Shown: piece by piece, positions 1 through 7,287 of the stretch
How positions within the stretch are numbered: position 1 is the first letter of the stretch
Layout: every line of letters begins with the position of its first letter
Assembly: GCA_015488565.1 (NCBI GenBank)
Contig: WFNQ01000082.1
Location: forward strand, 1-11,371
Direction: 5' to 3'
Length of the DNA: 11,371 bases
DNA from: Thiomicrorhabdus sp.
GTDB taxonomy: Bacteria; Pseudomonadota; Gammaproteobacteria; Thiomicrospirales; Thiomicrospiraceae
Program-made: the position numbers and the translations under genes
Notes under the pieces: generated by a model
Seen by the model: only the letters and a program-made list of their open reading frames with translations
The model's database searches: none
What the model was told of the DNA's origin: nothing

Positions 1-647
1 ACCCCTGTTAACGTACCGACTAAGGCGGCACCAATTGCCGTTCCTATTTTAGCCACATCCATGTCACCGCCCAGCAATTCCATGGTTAAAATCACGCCTA
101 AAACGGCAGCGACAATACCAAAACCGGGCAACCAGTCGGCCACCTTACCAACGGCTTTAGGCACTTCACCCATGGAGGTAATAATATCGTGAATTTGGTC
201 TTCTAGGTACTCATCAAATTTTTGACTTTTAGGCGGGTTCAGTAGGAGATAGCTGAAGTTATCAATAATGAATTTTTTTAACTCTTTATGGCTTAATACC
301 GATGGGTATTGCTTAAAAATAGCACTGGTTTCAGGACTCACTATGTGCTTTTCAAGCGCCAATACACCCGATGAACGAGACAAACGTGCTAACTCATTCA
401 ATAACCCTAACGTATCAGAATACAAGGCTTGAGAAACCTTTTCGCCCGCAAAATAGCGTCCTAAAAAACGGAAGCTACGCCACCAAACATACACGGGAGC
501 AGAGGCTAGAAATGTCCCCAAGGCCAACCCTAAAATGACCACCAGCTCCGATGGATGCCATAATGAAAGGAGACTCCCCCCCATCAACATGAAGCCACCA
601 AAGAAACTGAGCATTATAACGAGAATAGCAATAGGCTTAGCAATCAT
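1..647 (-). CDS. motA: MotA, flagellar motor stator protein (3' end outside window)
   Basis: Inner-membrane stator subunit that couples ion flow to flagellar rotation together with MotB. Translating the minus strand from ATG 647-645 gives 215 residues, open to the left edge; family members are near 290 residues, so the C-terminal part is missing. Hydrophobic helices lie at about residues 5-22 and 34-51, and a third begins near 172. The motif WLPGFGIVAAVLG (172-184) holds the conserved Pro174, matching E. coli Pro173. Arg91 and Glu99 match the cytoplasmic charges Arg90 and Glu98 that contact FliG in E. coli. An in-frame TGA lies three codons upstream, so the start cannot be further 5'. No strong Shine-Dalgarno is seen. 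A sigma-54 promoter lies about 115-130 bp upstream. motB would be expected just beyond the left edge. MotA is favoured over ExbB/TolQ because the loop charges and the proline motif fit MotA. Confidence 0.9.
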   Translation of the reverse strand, partial: MIAKPIAILVIMLSFFGGFMLMGGSLLSLWHPSELVVILGLALGTFLASAPVYVWWRSFRFLGRYFAGEKVSQALYSDTLGLLNELARLSRSSGVLALEKHIVSPETSAIFKQYPSVLSHKELKKFIIDNFSYLLLNPPKSQKFDEYLEDQIHDIITSMGEVPKAVGKVADWLPGFGIVAAVLGVILTMELLGGDMDVAKIGTAIGAALVGTLTG

Positions 648-760
648 ATTTTTTCACTTATTTTTTAGGTTTAAAGCGATTCAAAAAAGGCTGTTTTCAT
701 CATTCCATTCAAAAGAACCTGCATGAACAAAATTTTGACAAAACATGTCGCAATGAAACT

Positions 761-779
761 AAAGCAATAGCCGTACCAA
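761..779 (-). promoter_or_regulatory. Sigma-54 (RpoN) promoter for motA
   Basis: Read on the minus strand, 779 to 761 is TTGGTACG-GCTA-TTGCTTT. The consensus is YTGGCACG-N4-TTGCW, and only one base of the core differs (T for C). The -24 GG and -12 GC are exactly 12 bp apart (776 to 764). The predicted transcript start is near 752, giving a leader of about 105 nt before the motA ATG. The site lies in the gap between the parC stop and the motA start and points at motA. Sigma-54 control of flagellar genes, with a FleQ/FlrA-type activator, is known in many gammaproteobacteria. No activator site was identified. Confidence 0.68.
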
Positions 780-791
780 TTCTTCCCCCCT

Positions 792-3023
792 TTATTCTGC
801 TGGTTGAATGGAGGTGACTTTCTTTAAGGTTCTGGGGAGGACAATGCCTCTTTTTCCTCGGCTCGCAAACGCTTCCTCAATGGCCGTTGGCCCAAATATT
901 TTTTGATATTTACCAGCTTTCAACACAATTTTTTCGCCTGGTGAAAAAGCACAAATAGCATTGACGGACTCCTCTCTAGGCATATGAATCAATTTATTGC
1001 CCTTCCCTTTTGCTAAAACAGGCAGCTCATCTAGCGAAAACACCAACATTCTAGGCTCGGTGGTAACCACCATCACCCACTGTTCCGCTTCGGCTTTTAC
1101 GACAGTTAATACCGAACTCCCTTTAGGCAGGGTAATAGATGCTTTACCTGCTTTATTTTTGGCATACAAGTTACTTAATTTTGTCACAAAACCAAATCCG
1201 GCACTGGAGGCTAAAATAACCTGCTCCGTTGGTTGACCCAGCAATACTTGCTTAAAATTTGCCCCCGCAGGCGGGTTTAAGCGCCCAGTAAGCGGTTCTC
1301 CGTGTGATCGTGCCGAAGGCAAACTGTGTGCAGGCAAGGCATAGGTTCGACCCGTGTCATCTATAAACACGGCCATTTGGCGACTTTGTCCTGTGGCCTG
1401 AGAGCAGAATGCATCACCCGATTTATACCCCAAGGCCTCGCCATGAATGTCATGCCCTTTGGCGGCGCGTACCCAGCCATTTTCGGATAACACCACGGTA
1501 ATGGCTTCGGAAGGCAGTAAATCCTGTTCACTCATTGCTTGTGCAGAACGCGCTTCAACCATAATGGGAGAGCGACGCTCATCGCCAAACGTATCGGCGT
1601 CTTTTTGTAGCTCTTTTTTTACCAGCGTTTTTAAACGAGCGGCACTGCCTAAAATTTGCTCTAATTTTTTGCGTTCACTTTCTAGTTCCGCCTGTTCAGT
1701 GCGAATGCGCATCTCTTCCAAACGGGCTAAGTGGCGTAATTTAAGTTCCAATACCGATTCGGCTTGGGTATCCGACAAGCCAAAACGTGCCATCAATTCT
1801 GGTTTGGGTTTTTCCTCTTCTCGAATAATCGCAATCACTTCATCAATATTTAAGAAGGCGATTAACATCCCGTCCAAAATATGCAACCGTGCCAGCACCT
1901 TATCCAGTCGGTATTGCAAACGGCGGCGCACGGTTTCGGTTCGGTAGCTTAGCCACTCGGTGAGCATGGTTCGTAAATTTTTAACATGGGGACGACCATT
2001 CAGCCCAATCACATTAAAGTTGGCGCGGTAACTTTTTTCTAAATCGGTGGTGGCAAACAGATGCAACATGGCGGTTTCGACATCCACCCGTTTGGAACGT
2101 AGCTCCACCACAAAACGCACGGGGTTTTCATGATCGGATTCATCTCGTAAATCCACCACCATTGGCAATTTTTTCGCACGCATTTGTGCGGCAACCTGCT
2201 CTAATAACTTAGAGCCAGACACTTGATAAGGCAGCGCGTCAATCACCACATTCACACCCTCTTCAACGCGGTATTGCGCTCGCTGACGAATGGAGCCGTG
2301 CCCCGTGTCATACAGTTTAAATAACTCTTCTTTTGAGGTAATAATTTGAGCGGAGTTTGGATAATCGGGTGCAGGAATAAATTCCATCAACGCTTCCGTT
2401 GATAAGTTAGGCTCGTTTAATAAGGCAATGCACCCTGCAATCACCTCTCTTAAATTATGTGGCGGAATGTCCGTCGCCATACCAACCGCAATCCCAGACG
2501 TACCATTTAACAATACGTGCGGCACACGTGCGGGTAGTACCAACGGCTCATCTAAAGTACCATCAAAATTCGGCGTCCAATCCACCGTACCTTGTGCCGT
2601 CTCTTCCAATAACAGTTGGCTAAATTTAGAAAGACGCGCTTCGGTATAACGCATGGCGGCAAACGATTTAGGGTCATCCATTGACCCCCAGTTGCCCTGC
2701 CCGTCCACCAAGGTGTAACGAAAAGAGAAGTTTTGTGCCATCAATACCATGGCTTCGTAACAAGCGCTGTCGCCGTGAGGATGAAATTTACCCAGCACGT
2801 CTCCAACGGTTCTCGCCGATTTTTTATGCTTTGAAGAGGCTTTCAATCCCAGTTCAGACATCGCATAAATAATGCGACGTTGCACGGGTTTTAAACCATC
2901 TCCAATATGTGGCAATGCTCGGTCTAAAATGACATACATGGCATAATCTAAATACGCTTTTTCAGCAAATTCAGCCACACTTTTTTGCTCAATGCCTTCA
3001 TAGTTTATTGTCTGTTGTGACAC
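792..3023 (-). CDS. parC: DNA topoisomerase IV subunit A (ParC)
   Basis: DNA-cleaving subunit of topoisomerase IV, which decatenates replicated chromosomes with ParE. It has 743 residues against 752 in E. coli, and is near-identical in the breakage-reunion core: SMYVI-like motif at 28-32, GDGLKPVQRR (41-50), ARTVGDVLGKFHPHGD (70-85) and AAMRYTEARL with catalytic Tyr126. The quinolone-determining positions Ser86 and Glu90 (E. coli Ser80, Glu84) are wild type. A coiled-coil tower follows near 430-480, then the degenerate beta-pinwheel C-terminal domain. The start codon is GTG (3023-3021), with a GGGAGAGG Shine-Dalgarno 4 nt upstream; E. coli ParC aligns with this start apart from a few extra N-terminal residues. 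The start lies inside the last codons of the upstream metal-binding ORF, which suggests translational coupling. parE is nearby on the same strand but separated by pilZ. Confidence 0.97.
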   Translation of the reverse strand: MSQQTINYEGIEQKSVAEFAEKAYLDYAMYVILDRALPHIGDGLKPVQRRIIYAMSELGLKASSKHKKSARTVGDVLGKFHPHGDSACYEAMVLMAQNFSFRYTLVDGQGNWGSMDDPKSFAAMRYTEARLSKFSQLLLEETAQGTVDWTPNFDGTLDEPLVLPARVPHVLLNGTSGIAVGMATDIPPHNLREVIAGCIALLNEPNLSTEALMEFIPAPDYPNSAQIITSKEELFKLYDTGHGSIRQRAQYRVEEGVNVVIDALPYQVSGSKLLEQVAAQMRAKKLPMVVDLRDESDHENPVRFVVELRSKRVDVETAMLHLFATTDLEKSYRANFNVIGLNGRPHVKNLRTMLTEWLSYRTETVRRRLQYRLDKVLARLHILDGMLIAFLNIDEVIAIIREEEKPKPELMARFGLSDTQAESVLELKLRHLARLEEMRIRTEQAELESERKKLEQILGSAARLKTLVKKELQKDADTFGDERRSPIMVEARSAQAMSEQDLLPSEAITVVLSENGWVRAAKGHDIHGEALGYKSGDAFCSQATGQSRQMAVFIDDTGRTYALPAHSLPSARSHGEPLTGRLNPPAGANFKQVLLGQPTEQVILASSAGFGFVTKLSNLYAKNKAGKASITLPKGSSVLTVVKAEAEQWVMVVTTEPRMLVFSLDELPVLAKGKGNKLIHMPREESVNAICAFSPGEKIVLKAGKYQKIFGPTAIEEAFASRGKRGIVLPRTLKKVTSIQPAE

Positions 3024-3148
3024 AAAACCTCTCCCTGCTCAACATCCATTGTTACGGCCTTAACGCCTTCAACCGCACTCCGTATTTTTGTAATTTGGTT
3101 TGCACAACCATCGCACCTAATCTTTTCAACCTTTACAACCAAAGGCAT
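3005..3148 (-). CDS. Small heavy-metal-associated (HMA/MerP-like) domain protein, short form
   Basis: A 47-residue ORF with ATG at 3148-3146 and TAA at 3007-3005. TAAGGGG lies 6 nt upstream of the ATG, a good Shine-Dalgarno. The N-terminus follows the HMA pattern: beta strand MPLVVKVEKI, metal loop RCDGCANQ with Cys12 and Cys15 (CxxC), helix to about residue 27, the typical turn VEGVKAV, and beta strands TMDVEQ and GEVLC. Full HMA domains are about 65-70 residues (beta-alpha-beta-beta-alpha-beta). This one stops after the third strand, so the last helix and strand are absent. Its last 19 nt overlap the start of parC in another reading frame. It may be a copper-binding peptide, a truncated relic kept because it carries the parC ribosome-binding site, or both. 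The CxxC and clean start make it more likely real than chance. It is likely cotranscribed with parC. Confidence 0.6.
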   Translation of the reverse strand: MPLVVKVEKIRCDGCANQITKIRSAVEGVKAVTMDVEQGEVLCHNRQ

Positions 3149-3284
3149 AAATAACCCCTTACATTACAGATAAAAAACTACGCATCCATATCGCCTTTAT
3201 ACTTTTTTTAAAAGATGTTACCCTTGCATCACTCTTTAACCCTAATCCCCAGACAGAACCACATCAAATAAGGTATTCAAATAC
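3149..3284. promoter_or_regulatory. Divergent promoter region, metal-binding ORF/parC versus pilZ
   Basis: This 136-bp gap separates two divergently transcribed genes, so it should carry promoters in both directions. It is A+T rich, with TTTATACTTTTTTTAAAAG near 3196-3214 the best AT-rich core. I found no convincing -35/-10 pair, no sigma-54 or sigma-28 site and no clear operator. On the pilZ side AAGG sits about 11 nt before the ATG, a weak Shine-Dalgarno. Confidence 0.35.
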
Positions 3285-3638
3285 ATGACCGACTTTACGC
3301 CTCAAACCGATCCACGCTGTGCAGAACGAGTTTCCATCAATCGCTCCGCCACACTAAAAGCGCCAGATACCGATAAGCCTGTTCAAGCCAAGTTATTAAA
3401 TATATCCATGTGTGGTGCGGGTATTTTGTGTAACCACAACCTAAAAATTGGCGACATTATCACGCTTAATTTTAGCCTACCCAACTATGATAACGAAAGT
3501 GACCTTGCCATCACCTCTAAGATTGCTTGTTTTTCAAAAGTACAAAGCCAATACTTAATCGGGGTTGAGTTTTCAGAGCTAGACATGCATGAAGAACTGG
3601 TCATAAAAAGCTTTACCAATTACCACGAGCGTTTTTAA
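3285..3638 (+). CDS. PilZ-domain protein, candidate cyclic-di-GMP receptor
   Basis: A 117-residue single-domain protein. Both parts of the PilZ c-di-GMP signature are present: RxxxR at Arg11-Arg15 (RCAER) and [D/N]xSxxG at Asn39-Gly44 (NISMCG), followed by beta strands such as GDIITLNFSLP and YLIGVEFSEL. This is the classic minimal PilZ architecture. With both motifs intact it probably binds c-di-GMP and acts by protein contact rather than catalysis. No signal peptide or membrane segment is seen, so it is cytoplasmic. Single-domain PilZ proteins often tune flagellar motors, pili or exopolysaccharide export. motA lies about 2.6 kb away but on the other strand, so a motility link is suggestive only. 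The exact partner cannot be read from sequence. Confidence 0.88.
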   Translation: MTDFTPQTDPRCAERVSINRSATLKAPDTDKPVQAKLLNISMCGAGILCNHNLKIGDIITLNFSLPNYDNESDLAITSKIACFSKVQSQYLIGVEFSELDMHEELVIKSFTNYHERF

Positions 3639-3691
3639 TTCACCTTGTGCCCCCCCCTTCCTTGTTAAAGTCGTGGGGGGGGGGAAGAATC
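3637..3691. terminator. C8/G10 hairpin between convergent pilZ and parE
   Basis: The two genes end 53 bp apart and face each other. The gap contains eight C (3650-3657), a 17-nt spacer with a small CTT/AAG inner stem, and ten G (3675-3684), which would form an 8-bp all-GC stem in RNA from either strand. It lacks a U-run, so it is not a textbook intrinsic terminator, but its position suits a bidirectional one. Its left edge starts with AATTCACCTTGT (3637-3648), a word shared with the repeats at 8879-8890 and, inverted, 11326-11337. Confidence 0.5.
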
Positions 3692-5578
3692 TTAAACCTC
3701 TGCCAAATCGCCCTTATCTTCCAGCCATATCTTACGGTCGCCTGAACGTTTCTTGGCCAGTAATTTATCCATCATTTCCGAATCGCCTTCAATATCATTC
3801 AATTGCAACTGAATTAACCGCCGGCTTTGTGGCAACATGGTGGTCTCTCTTAACTGCGCGGGATTCATTTCACCCAACCCTTTAAAGCGGGTTACCGCTA
3901 CTTTACCTGGCATTTTTTCAGCACTGATGCGATCTAAAATCCCTTGGCGTTCCGGTTCATCCAGTGCATAAAAAATCTTTTTACCCACGTCAATTCGGTA
4001 TAACGGTGGCATCGCCACATAAATATGCCCCGCCTCAACCAAAGAGGGAAAGTGCTTTACAAACAACGCGCAAATCAGGGTGGCAATGTGCAATCCATCC
4101 GAGTCGGCATCCGCCAAAATGCAGATTTTTCCATAACGTAATCCACCCATGTCTTCCGAACCAGGATCAACGCCAATCGCCACACTAATATCGTGAATCT
4201 CTTGCGAGGCCAATACTTGACCCGAATCGACCTCCCACGTATTTAATATTTTGCCTCGTAACGGCATAATGGCCTGAAAGTTTTTATCTCGTGCTTGCTT
4301 GGCCGAACCACCTGCCGAATCCCCTTCCACCAAAAACAGTTCGGTTCGAGTTAAGTCCACCTCGGTGCAATCGGCAAGTTTTCCGGGTAAGGCAGGGCCA
4401 GACGTGATTTTTTTACGGGTAATTTTTTTGGCTTTTTTACTGCGTGTTGAGGCGTTCTGAATCACCATCTCTGCAATTTTTTCGGCCACTTCGGTATGCT
4501 GGTTTAACCACAAACTCAACGCATCTTTTACAACACCCGAAATAAACGGCACACATTCACGAGAAGAGAGGCGTTCTTTGGTTTGCCCAGCAAATTGTGG
4601 CTCGCGCAATTTAGCCGACAACACAAACGCCACATTTAACCAAGCGTCTTCAGGCGTAATTTTTACCCCCCTTGGAATTAAATGACGAAACTCACAAAAC
4701 TCCCGAATGGCATCGGTAGCACCTGCTCGTAATCCATTTACATGCGTGCCCCCTTGTGGGGTTGGAATTAAATTAACGTAGCTTTCCATTAGAGATTCAC
4801 TCGGCTCGGCCAACCACGTTATCGCCCATTCAACCCCCTCATTTTCAGAGTGGCTTTCACCAATAAATCCTTCCAAAGGCAAACGTTCCACCCCGTCCAA
4901 AGCATCGTTTAAATAATCTTTTAACCCAGCCTCAAAAAACCAGACGACTTTTTCATTACTCACTTCATCCACAAAGGTCATTTTAAGCCCAGGGCTTAAT
5001 ACCGCCTTGGCTCTTAACAGATGTTTTAAACGAGTCAACGCGTATTTAGGCGAATCAAAAAACTGCGGTTCAGGCCAAAAACGCAATAACGTTCCCGTAT
5101 TTTTTTTACCCACCTTTCCAATCACCGTAAGCGGCTCAACCAACTCGCCATTCGCAAAGGCAATGCTATACAACTTACTGTCTCGACGAATTTGAATTTC
5201 AACCCGTTTTGACAACGCATTCACCACCGAAATACCAACCCCGTGCAACCCACCAGAAAACTGATATGCCTTATTGGAAAATTTCCCCCCCGCATGAAGT
5301 CGCGTCATAATCACTTCCACACCAGACACGCCTTCCTCTGGATGAATATCCACCGGCATACCACGCCCATTATCCAGTACACTCACCGACCCATCGGCAT
5401 AATGCGTAACGGTAATTTCATTGGCAAATCCTGCAATGGCTTCATCCACACTGTTATCAATCACCTCTTGTGCAAGGTGATTAGGACGAGTGGTGTCAGT
5501 GTACATTCCTGGGCGTTTTCGAACAGGGTCCAAGCCCGTTAAAACTTCAATTTCAGATGCGTTGTAGTTTTCACTCAC
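3692..5578 (-). CDS. parE: DNA topoisomerase IV subunit B (ParE)
   Basis: ATPase subunit of topoisomerase IV, partner of ParC in chromosome decatenation. It has 628 residues against 630 in E. coli, similar along its whole length. In the GHKL ATPase domain, Glu38 and Asn42 lie in QEVIDNSVDE, Asp69 in DNGRGMP, and the ATP lid GGLHGVG is at 109-115. The transducer lysine is Lys334 in QTKERL. The TOPRIM domain has EGDSAGGSAKQARD (418-431, Glu418) and DADSDG (490-495) for Mg2+. Features seen in ParE rather than GyrB, such as the short C-terminus and the NYQFSGG-like motif, fit. The start is GTG (5578-5576) with AGGAG 8 nt upstream; residues MSENYNA align with E. coli MTQTYNA. It is divergent from pdxH across a 60-bp gap and convergent with pilZ. 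Confidence 0.97.
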   Translation of the reverse strand: MSENYNASEIEVLTGLDPVRKRPGMYTDTTRPNHLAQEVIDNSVDEAIAGFANEITVTHYADGSVSVLDNGRGMPVDIHPEEGVSGVEVIMTRLHAGGKFSNKAYQFSGGLHGVGISVVNALSKRVEIQIRRDSKLYSIAFANGELVEPLTVIGKVGKKNTGTLLRFWPEPQFFDSPKYALTRLKHLLRAKAVLSPGLKMTFVDEVSNEKVVWFFEAGLKDYLNDALDGVERLPLEGFIGESHSENEGVEWAITWLAEPSESLMESYVNLIPTPQGGTHVNGLRAGATDAIREFCEFRHLIPRGVKITPEDAWLNVAFVLSAKLREPQFAGQTKERLSSRECVPFISGVVKDALSLWLNQHTEVAEKIAEMVIQNASTRSKKAKKITRKKITSGPALPGKLADCTEVDLTRTELFLVEGDSAGGSAKQARDKNFQAIMPLRGKILNTWEVDSGQVLASQEIHDISVAIGVDPGSEDMGGLRYGKICILADADSDGLHIATLICALFVKHFPSLVEAGHIYVAMPPLYRIDVGKKIFYALDEPERQGILDRISAEKMPGKVAVTRFKGLGEMNPAQLRETTMLPQSRRLIQLQLNDIEGDSEMMDKLLAKKRSGDRKIWLEDKGDLAEV

Positions 5579-5638
5579 AGTGAAGACTCCTAGTGATAGA
5601 ATGAAGGGATTATTAATTCAGAATCATATCATATAATT
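5579..5638. promoter_or_regulatory. Compact divergent promoter region parE/pdxH
   Basis: A 60-bp A+T-rich gap must serve both genes. On the plus strand a perfect TATAAT (5632-5637) ends one base before the pdxH ATG and has no good -35. If used, transcription would start inside the annotated CDS or give an essentially leaderless message. No Shine-Dalgarno precedes pdxH. On the minus strand AGGAG (5586-5590 region) is the parE ribosome-binding site. A parE -35/-10 pair was not recognised; it may lie within the first codons of pdxH. Confidence 0.4.
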
Positions 5639-6289
5639 ATGCCAAATCGAGACTACCAAAATGAACGCCGTGACTATGATGCACCCGGTTTAAGTAAAAC
5701 ACAGCTCAACGCATCCCCGTTTGTACAATTTTCGCACTGGATGCAAGACGCATTAAACAGCCCTATTCAAGATGCCACCGCTATGTCACTCGCCACCGTA
5801 GACCGCGCAGGACAGCCACATAACCGAATCGTCCTGCTCAAAGAGACCACCACAACGGGCTTTATTTTTTACACTCATTACGACAGCGACAAAGGGCACG
5901 AAATACAACACAACCCCAAAGCAGCCCTGCTGTTTTTTTGGCCCGAACTCGATCGACAAGTTCGTATTGAAGGCGAGCTAATCAAAATCAGTAAAGCCGA
6001 CTCGCAAGCCTATTTTGAGTCGCGCCCAAAAGACAGTCAATTAGCCGCCCTCAGCTCCATGCAAAGTAAAGAAGTCGCCAGCCGTAAAGTGCTGGAAAAT
6101 ACCTTTGCTCAAAATGCCGAAAAATACCAAGATCAACCCATTCCACACCCCGAACATTGGGGCGGTTACTGCTTACGTCCCAATAAATTCGAGTTTTGGC
6201 AAGGTCGTCCCAACCGCTTGCACGACCGTTTTATTTACACCCCCAATGAAAATGCCACACTGTGGGCAATACAAAGACTTTCACCGTAA
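5639..6289 (+). CDS. pdxH: Pyridoxamine/pyridoxine 5'-phosphate oxidase (PdxH)
   Basis: FMN-dependent oxidase that makes pyridoxal 5'-phosphate from PMP or PNP, the last step of vitamin B6 synthesis and salvage. It has 216 residues against 218 in E. coli. Conserved blocks are RRDYDAPGL (10-18), the FMN-binding RIVLLK (63-68), FYTHYDSDKGHEI (77-89), LLFFWPELDRQVRIEG (97-112), SRPKDSQLAA (128-137), and the C-terminal WGGYCLRP and FWQGRPNRLHDRF (186-198), ending in IQRLSP like the family's DRLAP. The N-terminal alignment supports this ATG, and no other in-frame start exists back to a TAG at 5597, yet there is no ribosome-binding site and TATAAT abuts the codon. A leaderless message is possible. 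ung follows after 21 bp. Confidence 0.96.
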   Translation: MPNRDYQNERRDYDAPGLSKTQLNASPFVQFSHWMQDALNSPIQDATAMSLATVDRAGQPHNRIVLLKETTTTGFIFYTHYDSDKGHEIQHNPKAALLFFWPELDRQVRIEGELIKISKADSQAYFESRPKDSQLAALSSMQSKEVASRKVLENTFAQNAEKYQDQPIPHPEHWGGYCLRPNKFEFWQGRPNRLHDRFIYTPNENATLWAIQRLSP

Positions 6290-6310
6290 TGGCTAAAAAA
6301 GAACACACTC

Positions 6311-6988
6311 ATGCTATTTGACTCCCTCAATGCCGACTGGCAAAACACACTACACAATGAACTGAATCAGCCTTATATTCAGGCATTAAGAGCCTTCTTA
6401 GAACAAGAAGAACAGGAAGGTAAAAAAATTCTCCCCCCCCCTAAACAACGATTTAATGCACTAAACAGCACCCCATTAAATCAGGTTAAGGTCGTTATCT
6501 TAGGGCAAGACCCTTACCCTACGGTAGGCCATGCACACGGGCTGTGTTTTTCAGTCTTGCCCGAGGTAAAGCCGTTACCCAAATCGTTGCTCAATATTAA
6601 TAAAGAACTGTTAAGTAATGTCGGTATCGACAATTCACACACAGGGTATTTACAACCTTGGGCAGAGCAAGGGGTATTACTATTAAACGCCGTTTTAACC
6701 GTAGAAGCAGGCAACGCCAATGCCCATCAAAACAAAGGCTGGGAGAAATTTACAGACGCAATTATTCAAGCAGTTAATACCCAAACAGAACACAGTGTTT
6801 TTATCCTATGGGGGGCTTACGCGCAAAAGAAAGGCAAACTCATCGACCGTCAAAAACATCTGGTACTCGAAAGCCCACACCCTTCCCCACTCTCCGCCTA
6901 TCGTGGCTTTTTTGGCAGCCAACCTTTTTCCAAAACCAATGCCTACCTAAAACAGCACGGAAAAGATGAGATTGATTGGCAGGTTTAA
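6311..6988 (+). CDS. ung: Uracil-DNA glycosylase, family 1 (Ung)
   Basis: Removes uracil from DNA as the first step of base excision repair. It has 225 residues against 229 in E. coli. The catalytic water-activating motif GQDPYP (65-70) carries Asp67 and Tyr69. Phe80 stacks on uracil (HGLCFSV), Asn126 (LLLNAVLT) reads the base, and the leucine loop HPSPLSAYRGFFG contains His190. E. coli has His after Tyr in the first motif (DPYH); here it is Pro (DPYPT), a variant I recall from other bacterial Ung proteins. A run of nine C (6433-6441) encodes Leu-Pro-Pro-Pro just before this motif; slippage there would knock the gene out. It is probably cotranscribed with pdxH (21-bp gap). No clear Shine-Dalgarno is seen, so coupling is possible. 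Confidence 0.96.
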   Translation: MLFDSLNADWQNTLHNELNQPYIQALRAFLEQEEQEGKKILPPPKQRFNALNSTPLNQVKVVILGQDPYPTVGHAHGLCFSVLPEVKPLPKSLLNINKELLSNVGIDNSHTGYLQPWAEQGVLLLNAVLTVEAGNANAHQNKGWEKFTDAIIQAVNTQTEHSVFILWGAYAQKKGKLIDRQKHLVLESPHPSPLSAYRGFFGSQPFSKTNAYLKQHGKDEIDWQV

Positions 6989-7095
6989 TCATTTAAGGGA
7001 GGGAAGACAAGGCTAACGTGGTGAAACCTGACACTAACGCATTAAAAAAATATCAGTGATTTATGATAACCGTAATTGCAAATATTTGCTTTTTA

Positions 7096-7140
7096 GCCCC
7101 CTCCCCTGACAAGGGGAGGGCTGGGGTGGGGTTTCTTTTT
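7096..7140 (+). repeat. REP-like GC-rich hairpin, possible ung terminator
   Basis: A perfect 9-bp stem, CCCTCCCCT (7099-7107) with AGGGGAGGG (7112-7120), has a GACA loop. It is followed by CTGGGGTGGGG and then GTTTCTTTTT (7131-7140). The hairpin plus the CTGGGGTGGGG tail resembles short palindromic elements dispersed in many bacterial genomes; from memory these can be linked to RAYT-type transposases. A stem followed by a T-rich run about 110 bp after ung could also end the pdxH-ung transcript. Confidence 0.5.
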
Positions 7141-7160
7141 ACGAATGATATCCCCTTCTG

Positions 7161-7224
7161 AATGACATTCATTTGATTGTATTAAAGTTAAAGTTAAAGT
7201 TAAAGTCGACACTGACCCCACTTA
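7161..7224 (+). repeat. Repeat A, copy 1, with TTAAAG expansion
   Basis: AATGACATTCATTTGATTG (7161-7179) leads to GTCGACACTGACCCCACTT, ending at 7224 with A. The same two ends occur at 8757-8802 and 8903-8948. In this copy the linker holds four head-to-tail TTAAAG hexamers (7182-7205); the other copies have one (GTTAAAG, ATTAAGG). The unit is non-coding. Confidence 0.85.
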
Positions 7225-7287
7225 CGATTACTCTGAGGCTTGACCACTTTTTTCCCTTACCATTTAGGGCAAAAAAACCTACTCCTG

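Noticed and set aside
535..726. 63-codon plus-strand frame at the motA start
   Set aside because: Antisense to motA and its leader; the minus-strand MotA reading with its conserved proline and charges explains the region.
1447..1947. 166-codon plus-strand open frame inside parC
   Set aside because: Antisense shadow of a strongly conserved gene, serine-rich low-complexity translation, no ribosome-binding site.
6290..6322. Ten-codon ORF between pdxH and ung
   Set aside because: Too short, overlaps the ung start in another frame, no ribosome-binding site.
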